From positions 55,621,623 through 55,685,622 of the forward strand of contig NC_052616.1 of assembly GCF_016545825.1 (NCBI RefSeq): a DNA stretch of 64,000 nucleotides. The letters are read 5' to 3'. The notes beneath the pieces were generated by a model, which saw nothing but the letters and a program-made list of their open reading frames with translations, did not search any database and was not told the DNA's origin. The translations under genes were made by a program, and so were the position numbers. This DNA comes from Eucalyptus grandis. Taxonomy: Eukaryota > Streptophyta > Magnoliopsida > Myrtales > Myrtaceae. Below, one piece after another: positions 22,523 to 34,559 of this stretch (the stretch's first letter is position 1; each line of letters starts with the position of its first letter).

Positions 22523-23723
22523 TGTTAGGGAAATCCCTTATGATGTTTTGAAGATGAAAAAATAAATCAAAGGCTACTAACATGTTTAATGGTTAAGTAA
22601 TAGACCATGCAGATGATAGAACATGTAAAGGATATTGTCAAAGTATGAAGACGACCAGAAGACTGAATAGAACATATGTCTAAAGTATATTCTGAAGATT
22701 TCCAGACTTCGTGTCAAAGTCGAAGACCGCGACTCAAGACTCAAAGTCTCGAAGACTGTCGACTTTAGTGTCAAAGTCTGTTCTACATCGAAGTCCGTCA
22801 ACTCGACTAATTCCAGCATCGAACGTGAATGATGAACCAGGATACGACTCTATGTTGAAGCTGAACCGGAAGACAGACTCTATGCTTTGAAGCCGAACCG
22901 GGTACATACCTTAAAGCTAAATTTGTTCGAAGCAGATATGTTGGACCCAGCATTGTAAAGTCTACAGACTCAGATTGTAAAGTCTATTGCTCTCAGACTT
23001 TACATCCAGACTCAACAGAACGTAACTCAAGCCCAATCATATAACGGCTAGTGATCTGGTTTGGATTCCATATCAAGATTGATTTGATTGAGTCAATCTA
23101 TATGATTGACAATTGGATGTTGAAGACAAGATCTTTCTATACGAAGAAGCTTTACTTATGGAAACCAAGATTTCGTTTGTATGGGCGATCGGAATCAATT
23201 TGGGATTCTCCTTTGTCACTCAACGGCTACCAAATCTTCTAGATACAGAGTTGTCCAATGGGTATATTGGAAGACGATTCTCCGGGATACTGTCCAACAG
23301 GTAGTTTGGAAGTGGAGGAGTATTTAAGGAGATCATGGACCGATGAGCAAGAAAGAGACGGAGCGTAGAATTTATAATTCCAAAGTCTGAGCGACTTTCG
23401 ATCATATACTTGTCTCTTGAGAGCTTAAACGTTTGTAATCGTGAGAGAAATACCAAAAGAGTGACTTAGTGAGATAGTGTGATCTACTAAGTGTTTGCAC
23501 TCGAAGTTGTAATCTTTTGTTGATTGCATAGTGGAATCCAGCCAAGAAGGCTGTTAGCGTGGGAGAGTGGACATAGGCTTGGATTAAGCCGAACCACTAT
23601 AAATCTTGTGTTCTTATTCTCTTCCTTAACTCCTTTATTTGAAGTTTATTTTATTCCGCATATATTTGCCAAGATTTATCATAAACACCTATTCACCCCT
23701 CTAGGTGTTCATACTAGCACTCA
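22523..23723 (+). repeat. 5' LTR of the gag-only copia element
   Basis: Starts TGTTAGGG and ends AGCACTCA. It aligns with 26781-27988 at high identity except for a damaged-looking segment, 22690-22960, where about 14 sites differ in the same way (see findings). Confidence 0.92.
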
Positions 23724-23725
23724 AT

Positions 23726-23737
23726 TGGTATCGAGCC
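23726..23737 (+). promoter_or_regulatory. Primer-binding site of the copia element
   Basis: TGGTATCGAGCC lies two bases after the 5' LTR. It is one base short of the usual initiator-tRNA-Met site, TGGTATCAGAGCC, which appears correctly at 49927. The same CAGA-to-CGA change is seen elsewhere in this element. Confidence 0.75.
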
Positions 23738-23786
23738 AAGTGCTCGGTTTATAAAAGTATTTTTACTTTTGAGTTAAAGATTCTTT

Positions 23787-24712
23787 ATGGCTAGTATGTT
23801 GGCACCAGGACTTATGGAAGGGCAAAGCAACACAAGGCCACCATATTTTGATGGAAATGAATACGACGTGTGGAAGAACAAAATGAAAGCATTCCTAAGA
23901 TCCAAAGATCCCTTGCAATGGGATGTTGTGGAAAGAGGAATCAATCCCATTGCTGCATCCACATCAAATAAGAATGGCAAAGACAAAGAAACCAAATTCC
24001 TCGCTCTTATGTCTCGGACGGAGATCAAAAGAAGTTTGGGATAAACTTCATGTTACATATGAAGGGACCAATCGTGTAAAAGAGACAAAAGTAAACTTCT
24101 TGCTCGGCAAATATGAATCCTTCAAGATGAAGCAAGGAGAGTCGATTGGAGATATGTTTAATCGTTTTACAGAAATTGTAAACGGTTTGGCATATCAAGG
24201 TCATCCAATTTCTTCCCCAATGAAGGTCAACAAACTCTTGCGAGGTCTCTCAAAAGATTGGAACCATGTCAAGACCTCAACTGGGAGACTCGAGGATTAT
24301 GCCACTCTCCATTGATGAATTGATTGGCACTCTTCAATCCTATGAAGTGGAACAACTCAACGATGAAGATCCCGAAGGTAAGAAGTCCATCGCTTTAATA
24401 TCTAATGCTTTTTTTGATGAAACAGACTCAGAAAATGACATGGACGATGAAGAACTTGCCTTTATGGTCAAGAAATTTAAAAAGCTGAGTAGAAAAGGAA
24501 GGAACTTCGATGGAAGAAGTCAATACAAGCAGAATGGCCAAAAAAGAAAAATGAAAGAAGTTGATGAGCAAGGAAATATATGCTTGACGGCATATTCAGA
24601 ATTTGAGTCTCGACTCGACACACGCCTCGTAATCGAGTCCGACTTAGACACGACTCGTAATCAAAGTCGACTCGGACATGCACTTAATCTGATGAGGAAA
24701 TCGAGGATATAA
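23787..24712 (+). pseudogene. Copia gag polyprotein, frameshifted
   Basis: Starts MASMLAPGLMEGQ and shows the copia gag pattern: PPYFDGNEYDVWKNKMKAFL near the N-terminus, then VWDKLHVTYEGT, LLGKYESFKMKQGESI, LLRGLSKDW, and a later acidic segment (EDPEGKKSIALIS). One extra A near 24030 and another break near 24290 move the frame, so three overlapping pieces are needed to follow it. No intact CCHC zinc knuckle is visible. The structural protein packages element RNA. Confidence 0.8.
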
Positions 24713-26767
24713 AGAAGAAAGAAGAAAGAGGATTTGGTAAGGAATTTTTTATTTGATTTGGGCAATAATTCTCATATTCGATATATCCTTGGTTGATTGA
24801 GATTTTATAATGATCATATTCCTTGATTTGTTTTATTGAAGAAAGAATCACATGATTTGTTTTTGTGATTTGAGATTTAATTTGATACGCGTGATCATTT
24901 TTGATATCATGCTTAAAGACAAATGAATTTATTTGGTTTAATTTTATACTTCAGATTTAATCATATTTTGCAAAGTGAAAATCTGTTTTACGTGATGATG
25001 CAAGATATTTTTAGATACTCAATGAATTTTATTCTCTCTGTTTTTATTGTGCTTTGACTAAGTGAGAATTTATTTTTCAAAATATCATTGTGCATAATAT
25101 TCTTTCTTTGAATACTTTGTTACAATGAATTAAGAAAGAATATTTGATTATGGAGATTATCTATTTTACTCTAACGAAATGGAAGGATCCAAATTGATGG
25201 ATACCAAAAAGGGAAATGAGTTGATTGTAGGAAATTCTTTAAGGGAAGGATGATTGCGAATCTACACAAATTATGGTGCAATCAGAAAATATCTCCTGCG
25301 ACAATTGGTAATGATTTTTTTAATCAATGGTATATTTGAAATATATACCTGGGTAAGAGAATTTTTATTTTCATCCCGCCTTACAAATTTCTACGTGCAT
25401 TTATCATGATTTTGGATGATTGTTTATATTGCAAATATCTTTAGTTATAAATATAAGGTATTGCAATTTTGACACGTGACAGAAATATCTATTTTCCTTT
25501 TGCAAAATGCATATCTGAAATTTATGCTCAAGGAAATCTCTCTGATCTCGAAAGATATTACTGCATATTCATGGATATTCTTGCTATATTCTTAAAAGAT
25601 ATATTATATCTAGCAAGTTTGAGCAGCAAATCGGAAGAAAGTATTACGTGACATTTTTGCGAAGATTATTATCTGTTATATAAGAATTTGCAGGTCACAA
25701 AAGAATCTTCCATATGGATTTTGGAAAACCCAATCAGAAAATCTTGGAGATCTCATATTATCTTTTGGAAGTTCAAAGATTCTATTCCTTGTGCAAAATT
25801 TTTGCTTATTGAGGAAATCCCTTATGTGTCATACGAAAGGTTGAATAGTTCTGAATTTTAATATTTGATAACTTTATAAATGCTATTCAATTTATTTGAA
25901 AAAATGACATTATATATCACGTGGATATTATTATAGCTTATTTGTGGAAAAAGTTTGTTAAGTTTATGCAGGTTGAATTCGAGAAGAGCTTGATTGAAGA
26001 AAATAAATTTTTGCCTTGAATTTCAAAATGCAAGTGATCGTTGCGGATATTGTTGCTACAAAGGGAATGATGGAAAAATATTTTGTTCAATGTGCACAAG
26101 CAACAATTGTTTCTATTCGCAAATATTGTCATGATCACAGGGGGAGAAAGCAAATCCAAAAGAAAAGGAAAAGAATCGTGATCATCTCAAAAATGCAACA
26201 AATTGAGGGGGAGCCTTGATCAATTATGGAAAAATCTTTTTGGATTGATCGTGATCTTATTATGAATGGAAGGAAAGGTAAATGTGTCAGAATTTATTCT
26301 AAAAAATCCGGTTAGTGCATCTTTTATTACCTTTTGTCATTAACAAATCTCTTATTGATATTATCATTTTATCATGACAAAAAGGGTACGTGCAAGTTAT
26401 GATGCATCCGTGATTTTTATTAGATATTTGCTAATATGATCGAAGTGAGCTATATTGCATATTTTTAATATTCAATTTACCTTATAAAAGCTGATTTTTG
26501 GAAATTATGCAAGACATATTTGTTATCATTCTCTATGTGATACTTTTTCCATCATAATCGCTTTTTGATTATGAAAAAAAGGGGGAGAAGATATGAATAT
26601 GCATATGTGCTGATTGGTTGATATTATCTATGGCATAATATTGAGCTGTGATTATTTTCTATATATTATTATGCTCAATCTATTTGTTATCTTCTAATAT
26701 CCTTTGATTTAAATTAATAAAAGCATGTTTACAAATCTGCATATTCAGAGATTGTTTTGTCATCATC
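24713..26767 (+). mobile_element. Non-coding internal DNA of the copia element
   Basis: A/T-rich sequence with no pol domain on either strand. Several GACAAAAAGGG or AAAAAAAGGGGGAG runs resemble decayed polypurine-like motifs of the Sirevirus 3' region (26370-26400, 26572-26590). Confidence 0.6.
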
Positions 26768-26780
26768 AAAAAGGGGAGAT
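26768..26780 (+). promoter_or_regulatory. Polypurine tract of the copia element
   Basis: AAAAAGGGGAGAT directly precedes the 3' LTR. The identical motif precedes the LTR at 62952. Confidence 0.85.
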
Positions 26781-27988
26781 TGTTAGGAAATCCCTTATGA
26801 TGTTTTGAAGATGACAAAATAAATAAAAGGCTACTAACATGTTTAATGGTTAAGTAATAGACCATGCAGATGATAGAACATGTAAAGGATATTGTCAAAG
26901 TATGAAGACGACCAGAAGACTGAACGGAACATATGTCCAAAGTATATTCTGAAGATTTCCAGACTTCTGTGTCAAAGTCTGAAGACTGCCAGACTCAAGC
27001 CTCAAATTCTGAAGACTGCCAGACTTTAGTGTCAAAGTCTGTTCTACATCAGAAGTCTGTCAACTCTGACTAATTCCAGACTGAACGTGAATGATGAACC
27101 AGAAGACAGACTCTATGCTGAAGCTGAACCAGAAGACAGACTTTATGCTGAAGCTGAACTGGGTACATACCTTAAAGCTAAATTTGTTCAGAAGCAGATA
27201 TGTTCAGACCCAGATTGTAAAGTCTACAGACTCATATTGTAAAGTCTATTGCTCTCAGACTTTACATCCAGACTTAACAGAACGTAACTCAAGCCCAATC
27301 ATATAACGGCTAGTGATCTGGTTTGGATTCCACATCAAGATTGATTTGATTGAGTCAATCTATATGATTGACAATTGGATGTTGAAGACAAGATCTTTCT
27401 ATACGAAGAAGCTTAACTTATGGAAACCAAGATTTCGCTTGTATGGGCGATCGGAATCAATTTGGGATTCTACCTTTGTCACTCAATGGCTACCAAATCT
27501 TCTAGATACAGACCTATCCAATGGGTATATTGGAAGACGATTCTCCGGGATACTGTCCAACGGGTAGTTTGGAAGTGGAGGAGTATTTAAGGAGATCATG
27601 GACCGATGAGCAAGTAAGAGACGGAGCGTAGAATTTATAATTCCAAAGTCCGAGCGACTTTCGATCATATACTTGTCTCTTGAGAGCTTAAACGTTTGTA
27701 ATCGTGAGAGAAATACCAAAAGAGTGACTTAGTGAGATAGTGTGATCTACTAAGTGTTTGCACTCAGTTGTAATCTCTTGTTGATTGCATAGTGGAATCC
27801 AGCCAAGAAGGCTGTTAGCGTGGGAGAGTGGACGTAGGCTTGGATTAAGCCGAACCACTATAAATCTTGTGTTCTTATTCTCTTCCTTAACTCCTTTGTT
27901 TGAAGTTTATTTTATTCCGCATATATTTGCCAAGATTTATCATAAACACCTATTCACCCCCCTCTAGGTGTTCATACTAGCACTCTCA
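26781..27988 (+). repeat. 3' LTR of the gag-only copia element
   Basis: Starts TGTTAGGAAATCCC and ends AGCACTCTCA. A GTATTTAAGG promoter-like site lies near 27579. Apart from the segment noted for the 5' LTR, differences are few, suggesting a fairly recent insertion. Confidence 0.92.
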
Positions 27989-27993
27989 CACCT

Positions 27994-28639
27994 TCTCGAC
28001 TCAATCGAACACACCATTTAGCCAAATTATTCCTATACCTTTGTCACCACCAATTCAAGCCTAGAACCATCAAAATCGACACCACCAATAACTCATTTGG
28101 TTCAATCCAACAAAGACATTCACTATGCATTCACCGCAACATAGATTTAAGCCTAAAATATAGCATCATTCCTTCAATTCAAATATCTATAGTCCACCAA
28201 GACTTATTTAATTCAAAGATCGACAATCCACCAAAATAAAACTTGTCTAGTTTCCACCGAATATATCTCATATCTCATCCTAAAGAATCATCACTTAGAC
28301 TAACCATTCATCAAATCCACAACATGAACTTTCACATTTTCACCTTGGAAAAATTATAACCACAATTGATTATATCCACTAATTCCACCAAATCCTTTCA
28401 AACTGAGATCATCACCTAAAATTAAAAGTTGATCATCGTCAATTAAACCTATTATTCCAACATATAAACCTCAAATAATTTCATGTCTCATATGACTACT
28501 CAAACTCATGACTTTCAAGATCAATCTATACATACTAAATGCCTCCATGTAATGCATCAAGACTTCCAATGAGATCCTCTAATAGGAAGTCACTACTTAG
28601 CTCAAATGATCATAACTTAATCCTCAAATTCATAACTTA
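27994..28639. other. A/T-rich DNA between the copia element and gypsy reverse transcriptase
   Basis: RNase H and late reverse transcriptase sequence would be expected on the minus strand, but no coding trace is seen. It was probably replaced before the copia insertion. Confidence 0.45.
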
Positions 28640-29083
28640 CTATCCATAATTCATTTCTTAAGCCTTGATTGCAGCACTACGCTTAGATGCCACGCATGTT
28701 CTTCAGGTCCTTTAGAACATATTAGGATATCATCAAACGAAGACAATCACAATTTGATCCAAATAAGGCTTAAATATCCTATTCATTAAATTCATGAATG
28801 CAGCTAAGGCATTCGTCAATCCAAATAGCATAACTAGGAACTCATAGTGTCCATAGTGAGTCCTAAACACGGTCTTAGGAATGTCTTCTTTCTTAATCCT
28901 TAACTGATATCCTAACCTTAAGTCAATTTTAGAAAAGACCGAACTTCCTTGCAATTGGTCAAATAGGTCATCAATTCTAGGTAATGAGCACTTACTCCTA
29001 ACAATCGCATGATTCAATTGCCTATAATTAATGCACAAACGCGTCTACTTGTCCTTCTTTTTCACAAACAAGAGTCCTACAAG
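28640..29083 (-). pseudogene. Ty3/gypsy reverse transcriptase fragment
   Basis: On the minus strand [46 protein letters not shown] and [13 protein letters not shown] are visible, the standard fingers and palm of gypsy reverse transcriptase. The catalytic YxDD-type motif appears as FDDIL only after a frameshift near 28740. A histidine expected before QLRI is missing. Upstream coding sequence stops near 29085. Confidence 0.85.
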
Positions 29084-29084
29084 C

Positions 29085-29574
29085 TTAACCATGCTTCCGT
29101 TGTGCCACTTTGATAGACTTATCCCAGAAGCACTGCCCTCCTAGTTCAGTTTATAGTTCGGTTCATTCCTGCCCCATTTTGCCATTCTAGAAGCCTGCCA
29201 GGAGCCGCTCCTTGTTCAGGTCCTCTGACCTCGGCGTCCACTCCCCGTCCTCATCAAACCGGGACGTTACAGGTACAACAGCTTTCGCCTGGTTCGAACC
29301 CAAACTACAAATCTACTGAAGGGTCTCGTTTCAATAGGGATTAACTTACAGAGTTATTATCCGTTTTGGCCTATCCCATACTAGGCTTCATGGTTTCATC
29401 CTTGGTGCATGGGCAAGCACTATCTCATGTAGCTCTTCATTTGAATAGAGTCTCTTACCTTATCATGCATCATTCAACATCATTTGTCTCTGATTTACGA
29501 TGCTTCTTCTAAGAGGTGTAATTAGGTGTAACATTAGGTGCCTGTGGTGACCTAAGGGGGTTCGGGGTGTCACA
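29085..29574 (-). mobile_element. Mosaic of truncated LTR ends
   Basis: On the minus strand TGTGACACCCCGAACCC begins at 29574, and a second LTR-like start, TGTAACGTCCCGG, lies near 29270. Neither has a matching end here. They mark at least two further truncated elements where the chromovirus breaks off. Confidence 0.4.
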
Positions 29575-31660
29575 AGAATGGATAATATTGCCCCTCTATT
29601 TCATTTGAATTTTTCTTTATTTAAGATGAATAGAACTTAATAATGCTCCATTGCATTTGTTGGAACGTTATAAAACTTAGTACTCTTGATGTCTCACTGA
29701 CAATAAAAAGAAAGTCATATTAGAAACGGTATCAAAAATGAATAATTGGAATTGATACAATTTACTCTTCCTTTGAATTCACCATGCTTGGCAACTCCCT
29801 TCCTTTGTCTCATCATGCAAAGTGAACGAGATCGACGGGCTATTCTGGCTCTTAAGGCATTTGCTAATAAAGAAACTTCTTAGAACGAAATTCAACTTCG
29901 TTCCGCCTTTATGGAAGATAGGCGCTGACGAAACTTCGACGCATGCTTGCTCCTCAAGTTCCGTGAGCCTACGCTTTTATCTTTTAGAAGGGGCCGATGC
30001 CGATCTCAAATGAACTCCTTGTCCTACCCGAGAAAGCGACCACGTGAAGAGAGGCCCTTAAGCAACGTTTTTTTGAAATTCATTTTGGAAGGTAGACGTA
30101 AATGTTCGCTTGAAACACTTCTGAATTTGTTTTTTTTTTTTTTTTCTTTATGATGATTGTCCTGAAACTAAATTCCATTATTAAAAAATGTGAGTTGCAT
30201 GATTTACAAAAGCAACAATTGGATTCACAATCAAAACTCAAAATGGAAAACATGATTCTTAACAAGAATGAGAACAATGATAAAATACAAGAAACTCATG
30301 TATAGATAAGAGCAAAAATCAACTCTTGTCCTAACACTAGAATTCACTTCTTTATGTGGTCAAACACGAGAATGTCTAGGAGAATCATGCCTAACCTACA
30401 AAATGACAATGATGTCAGTACGTGAATGAGAGGAAATTATCTCTCAATGAGGTCGCTTCTTATAGCAAAATCGAGGCAACGATACATGCCCCATAGTCTT
30501 TATTACGGGATTTTAGTATTTCACCAAGATTTTATCATAAGAGAAGGGACATCATTAAAAGATCGAATGACGGCTATCAATCGAACATTCACTCTTATTC
30601 TAAAAGTTTCATATGCAAAAGTGGCATTAATTTTTTTTTTTTTTTGAAGAGATTGATTTTATGATTTTACTCTTGCAAAAAATGAAGTGACTTCTATTTT
30701 GAGAAATCTTTACACAAAATGTGATTTGCATTTCAGTCCAAAAATGTGAAAAGGAAAGAATTTGATTAAAAATGTAATCTCAATTTTTGTGCCCCAATAA
30801 ATAATCGCAACTTGCAAGCTTTTTTCTTTTTTTTTTTAAATGCGATTTCGAGCCCATAACTAGAAATTTAAACAAAACCATGTGTTCAATAGGGCCCAAT
30901 CAAAGTGTTTAAAACTTGCATTCAATGTTCACTTGTCAAAAGTGATTGCCAATTTTTTTTCAATTTCAAGCCTACAGCACTAAGGGCAATTGATTGATGT
31001 TCATGAATTTCAAGATGAAAGTTCAATACAAAATAAGCAAATAAAAAAGAAAATGATACTTATAATGGGCACCAACCTTTGTCTCTATTTTCTTTTTCAA
31101 TTACATAGACATGCACATGGGATGTGGTTCGATTTCTACTCTATACGGCTTAAAATGGAGCCATAGGATGACCGGACCGAACCAGCAAGCTCGTGGCTAG
31201 GTCGTGCTACCCATGACTTTGGCTTTGTCAAAGAAACGACCCGTGTCACATGATTTCAGACTAGAATGGGGACCTTTGACATTAAGAAAGAAATTTCGGG
31301 GTTGAAATGGGCGACTTGTACTACATGATTGTAGTTGGAGTGGTATCTACCTCAACACCATCCTAAGTGATCCTATGCGGCCCAGGTACGATAGCAGGTC
31401 GTGTGTGATAGGGTGTAGTGCAATGCAAATGATACATGCACAACAATATATAGGCAAACAACACTCCGTACATAAAAAATAAACCATACATTCTTACATC
31501 TCCCTACAAGACAATGGTAAGCGAACACTTCGCTTTATACTTCACATTCTGTAAAAACATTTAACACCTTTAATGTTAGGGGTGTACCTGGAATCCTCGT
31601 TGTTAAACAAAAATATTTGTGAACAAGATTAATTTTGGCCTAAGTCCTCTAAGGTTTAAA
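29575..31660 (-). mobile_element. Probable 5' internal region of a Tat-like element
   Basis: Lies downstream of LTR E in minus-strand sense. It has long T or A runs and no recognisable gag. Short open frames near 29822-30153 and 30426-30647 match nothing I know. I see no host gene. Confidence 0.35.
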
Positions 31661-31686
31661 ACCAAATCTCCAGCAAAGTCGTTAAG
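31661..31686 (-). promoter_or_regulatory. Possible primer-binding site of the Tat-like element
   Basis: On the minus strand AACGACTTTGCTGGAGATTT directly follows the presumed LTR end. It resembles the GCGACTCTGCTGGGGA-type site that follows many plant LTRs of this kind. Confidence 0.4.
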
Positions 31687-33467
31687 TTTACGCGACTTAC
31701 CCCTCGGGGGAGGGAACATGTTTAGGGGTATTGCCTAAATGACGAACCTAAGGCCCATGATTAGGCGCAAACTCTTCTAAGCCCATACCTCGCGTGCATT
31801 CGGGTATTCTTAAAAATTTCGCAAAAAGGAGTCGCCACTAGCCTATTGGGGTCAACTAGAAACTTAGTGAGGTATGAGAATATACCTCACTTCTTACACA
31901 ATTAGAGAATCTAGGGTTAGGAACTTGATTACACTAATTGACCAATTAGTACCATTTCAATATCTAATCTTGTTCATTTTAAGAGAAAAAAAAAATTGTC
32001 AGGCAGTTTAGGTTGATTTTACACCTATCCACTAACATATGAGGTGATCATGCGGGTGCGCAATCATTAAAGTAACAACTTGCAACCAAAATCATAATTG
32101 CAATAAACTTTAGCACGTGCAATCAAACATAATTAAGTATGCAAATTAAACATGCAATATAATTGAGGTGCAAGAAAATAAAGGTCTAATTATGCTAAAA
32201 AGGTAAGACATGGCAATTCCTAACTAAACCTTACATTTTTTAATTTTTGAAGTTTTAATTTTTCTAATTTTTTTAAGATAATTACTTTTTAATTTTTTAT
32301 AAAAATTAATTAAAAATGGGCAAACCGGGTCGGGTCCGGTTTGACCTAACCTAGGTTCAGCTTGGTCGGGAGGGCCACTCGGCAAGCCCCAATAAGATTG
32401 GGCCGAACGATGGGCCTACTAAATGAGCCCACCTAAAAAAGAAACCTAAGTAAATTAAGCCCGGCCCAACACAAGAGAAGAAGCTAATATTAAACCGGCC
32501 CAAAGGCCTTGCTTCGCCCAGATGTAGCCTACCCAAAAATCAAAACCCTACCCGATTCGCAACTCGCACCCGATGCGATTTTTTGGCTGAAACCCTACCT
32601 AGTTGCGACCCGATGGATGTCTTCTCTTTACTTGTGGCGAGGGGTCGCCGGCGACGGATAGTGATGATGGGCTTGGTGGCGGAGGCAGCGACGACGGGCT
32701 TGGTGGCGACGGCAATGACGATGGCCTTGACGTTAAGTGACAGCATGATCGCGAGGGCTCAATGGCCGACTCGGGTGGCCCAGTGGCAAAACAACGGCGG
32801 TGGGTGATGGCAAAGCGGCGTGGTGGCTAAACAAAGAACAAAGAGGTGACGGCGGTGATCAACAAAGCATGCCTCGGCGAGGCAACAACAACCATGTGCG
32901 GTGGATCTCGTGGTGGGTCAGGGCTGGTGCTGCGACAGGGCTGACTCGACACGGCAGGGACCTAGCACGGTGGCAGTCGTCGAGGATGGCGGTTGTTGGA
33001 GAGGTGTGGTCGGTGGCGGCACAGGCGGCCCTTTCAGCTAAGGCCGTGATGGCACTACCTCGACTGGGTGAGCGAGGGTAACCCTCGACTTATGAGGTCG
33101 AGTTTCTAGTGGCGGCGATGGTGCCGTGAGACTCCCTTTTCCTTTTGGTCCACGCTCCGTCTTCGGTTTCTCTCTTCCGCTTTTTTTGTTTCTACCGTGC
33201 TGTCTTTCTCCTCCTCATTCTCCCCTCTCGCTTTTCTAGTTTTTCTGCTCTCTCTCTCTCCCTCTCCTTTGTCCTTTCTTTAGGGTTTCACATGCAAAGA
33301 TGGGCCCAGGAAGAAGAGCTGCTGACTCGGGTTGGGCCAAGGCCGATCAAAGCCCGACCCAATCCCTCTTAAGCATTTTTTGTTGTTGTTTTTTTTTTTT
33401 TTTAATTTAATTAACAATAATTTTTTTAACTTTTTGTTTATATGCACTTGAAAATTAGGTGTCAACA
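31687..33467 (-). mobile_element. LTR E: 5' LTR of a minus-strand Tat-like element
   Basis: On the minus strand it starts TGTTGACACCTAATTTT at 33467, the same start as LTR D, and shares the GTGGCGACTCC and TATGGGCTTAGAAGA segments. It has a GC-rich leader (32600-33130). No polypurine tract precedes the start, so it is a 5' or solo LTR rather than a 3' LTR. The low-coordinate end is approximate. Confidence 0.55.
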
Positions 33468-34559
33468 AGCCTCGACCAACTCAAGCTTGCCTAGATCAAT
33501 TGAGCCTCGAGCTCATTGACCTGGGTCATGGCTGGTTGCTAGGTTGTCGGCTATCATCAAGGCACAAGATTGATGAATGATGAAGGAGAAAGGAAAAGAA
33601 AGAAAAGAAAAGAAAATTAATAATTTTTCTTTTAAAAATAAAAAATAATTCAAAAATATATATATTTTTAAATTATTTTTTAAACAAACATTTTATTAAC
33701 CAAGGACCCAAAGGCTGGGAAAATATTTGGGATAAATATTTTCCTGCTCATTCAAAAGGGAAATCATTCTTCTAAACTTAAACATTTGTAGGAGAGCCTT
33801 TTTTCTGTTGACTTGTTTTTCTAAGCAAAGCAAACACCAAAAAAATGTGAAAAATATATTCCCAAAAAATAATTTTTGGGAAATAAATGCACCCTACAAG
33901 AATAAGTTTCAATCGAAGATTCTAATGTAGTAAGATTCAAGCATGGTAATAAAAATCAAGCTAGGGACGAGCTATAATTATTAGGGGAAGCCCCTCATCA
34001 TTTTGAAAGGCCAGAGGCATTCCAATATTACAAACTTAACTCGGTTTGTCCAGTGAAACAACAAAGAAAACTCGAAGCCAGATGGAGAAGCACAGGTACA
34101 TAGAAACGATTATAGATTCTCTTGAGAGAGCGTTGGCTACCATTATTGGTCTTCATTGTATCTGCCAGATTATGAGGGGCATGCCGGACGAGACCCTGGC
34201 GCAACAAATATGCAATGGAGACAAATATAATGAGTTAGCGAGAGCTATTTGTATGCTTCAAGCGTGACATGGAGAATGTGACAAACTTCAAATTTAGGTA
34301 TCCCATTGAAGCTTAATTTCCGTACCTTGGAGGCTAAGGTTGAAAGTAGGGGTGCAAGTTCATGACGATAGCAACTTACCATACATTCTAGCATTCCTGA
34401 TCCAACATAGGGGCATCATGGGGTGATTCTTTTCAGAAATTGGGAAAGGGATAGCTCCTTAAATTAATGTATGTTATGAGAAAATTACTGGGTTAAGTAA
34501 ATGGATCCCAATAATCTGATGATTGAACAAGTGATGTACCAACACTCAATAGAGTCAAT
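33468..34559. other. Intergenic A/T-rich DNA
   Basis: No gene recognised. A purine-rich stretch (33570-33620) and an A/T-rich segment (33650-33890) look like decayed non-autonomous transposon sequence. A 73-codon frame at 34046-34267 has no recognisable domain. Confidence 0.4.

Larger units (their letters stand above)
22523..27988 (+). mobile_element. Gag-only Sirevirus-like Ty1/copia element with both LTRs
   Basis: Two LTRs of about 1.2 kb (22523-23723 and 26781-27988) flank a primer-binding site, a gag region and about 2 kb of non-coding DNA ending in a polypurine tract. The whole is flanked by the duplication CACCT (22518-22522 and 27989-27993), showing insertion into the gypsy element. 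No protease, integrase or reverse transcriptase is present, so it depended on enzymes from elsewhere. The LTR end and polypurine tract resemble those of the element at 57-64 kb, which does carry pol. Confidence 0.92.
13862..29085 (-). mobile_element. Decayed chromodomain Ty3/gypsy element, minus strand, with nested insertions
   Basis: Read on the minus strand, the order is reverse transcriptase (28640-29083), RNase H end (22320-22445), integrase zinc-binding region (21949-22263), integrase end with chromodomain-like segment (20625-20872), polypurine tract and 3' LTR B. It carries a nested copia element (22523-27988) and a nested solo LTR (15942-18985). The gag-protease half and 5' LTR are missing; the element breaks off near 29085. 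It interrupts LTR A at 13861. Long LTRs plus a C-terminal chromodomain fit the Tekay/Del group; that assignment is inference. Confidence 0.75.

Noticed and set aside
34046..34267. A 73-codon plus-strand frame as a host gene
   Set aside because: No domain, promoter, splice or homologous context could be seen; it is short and lies in repeat-rich intergenic DNA.
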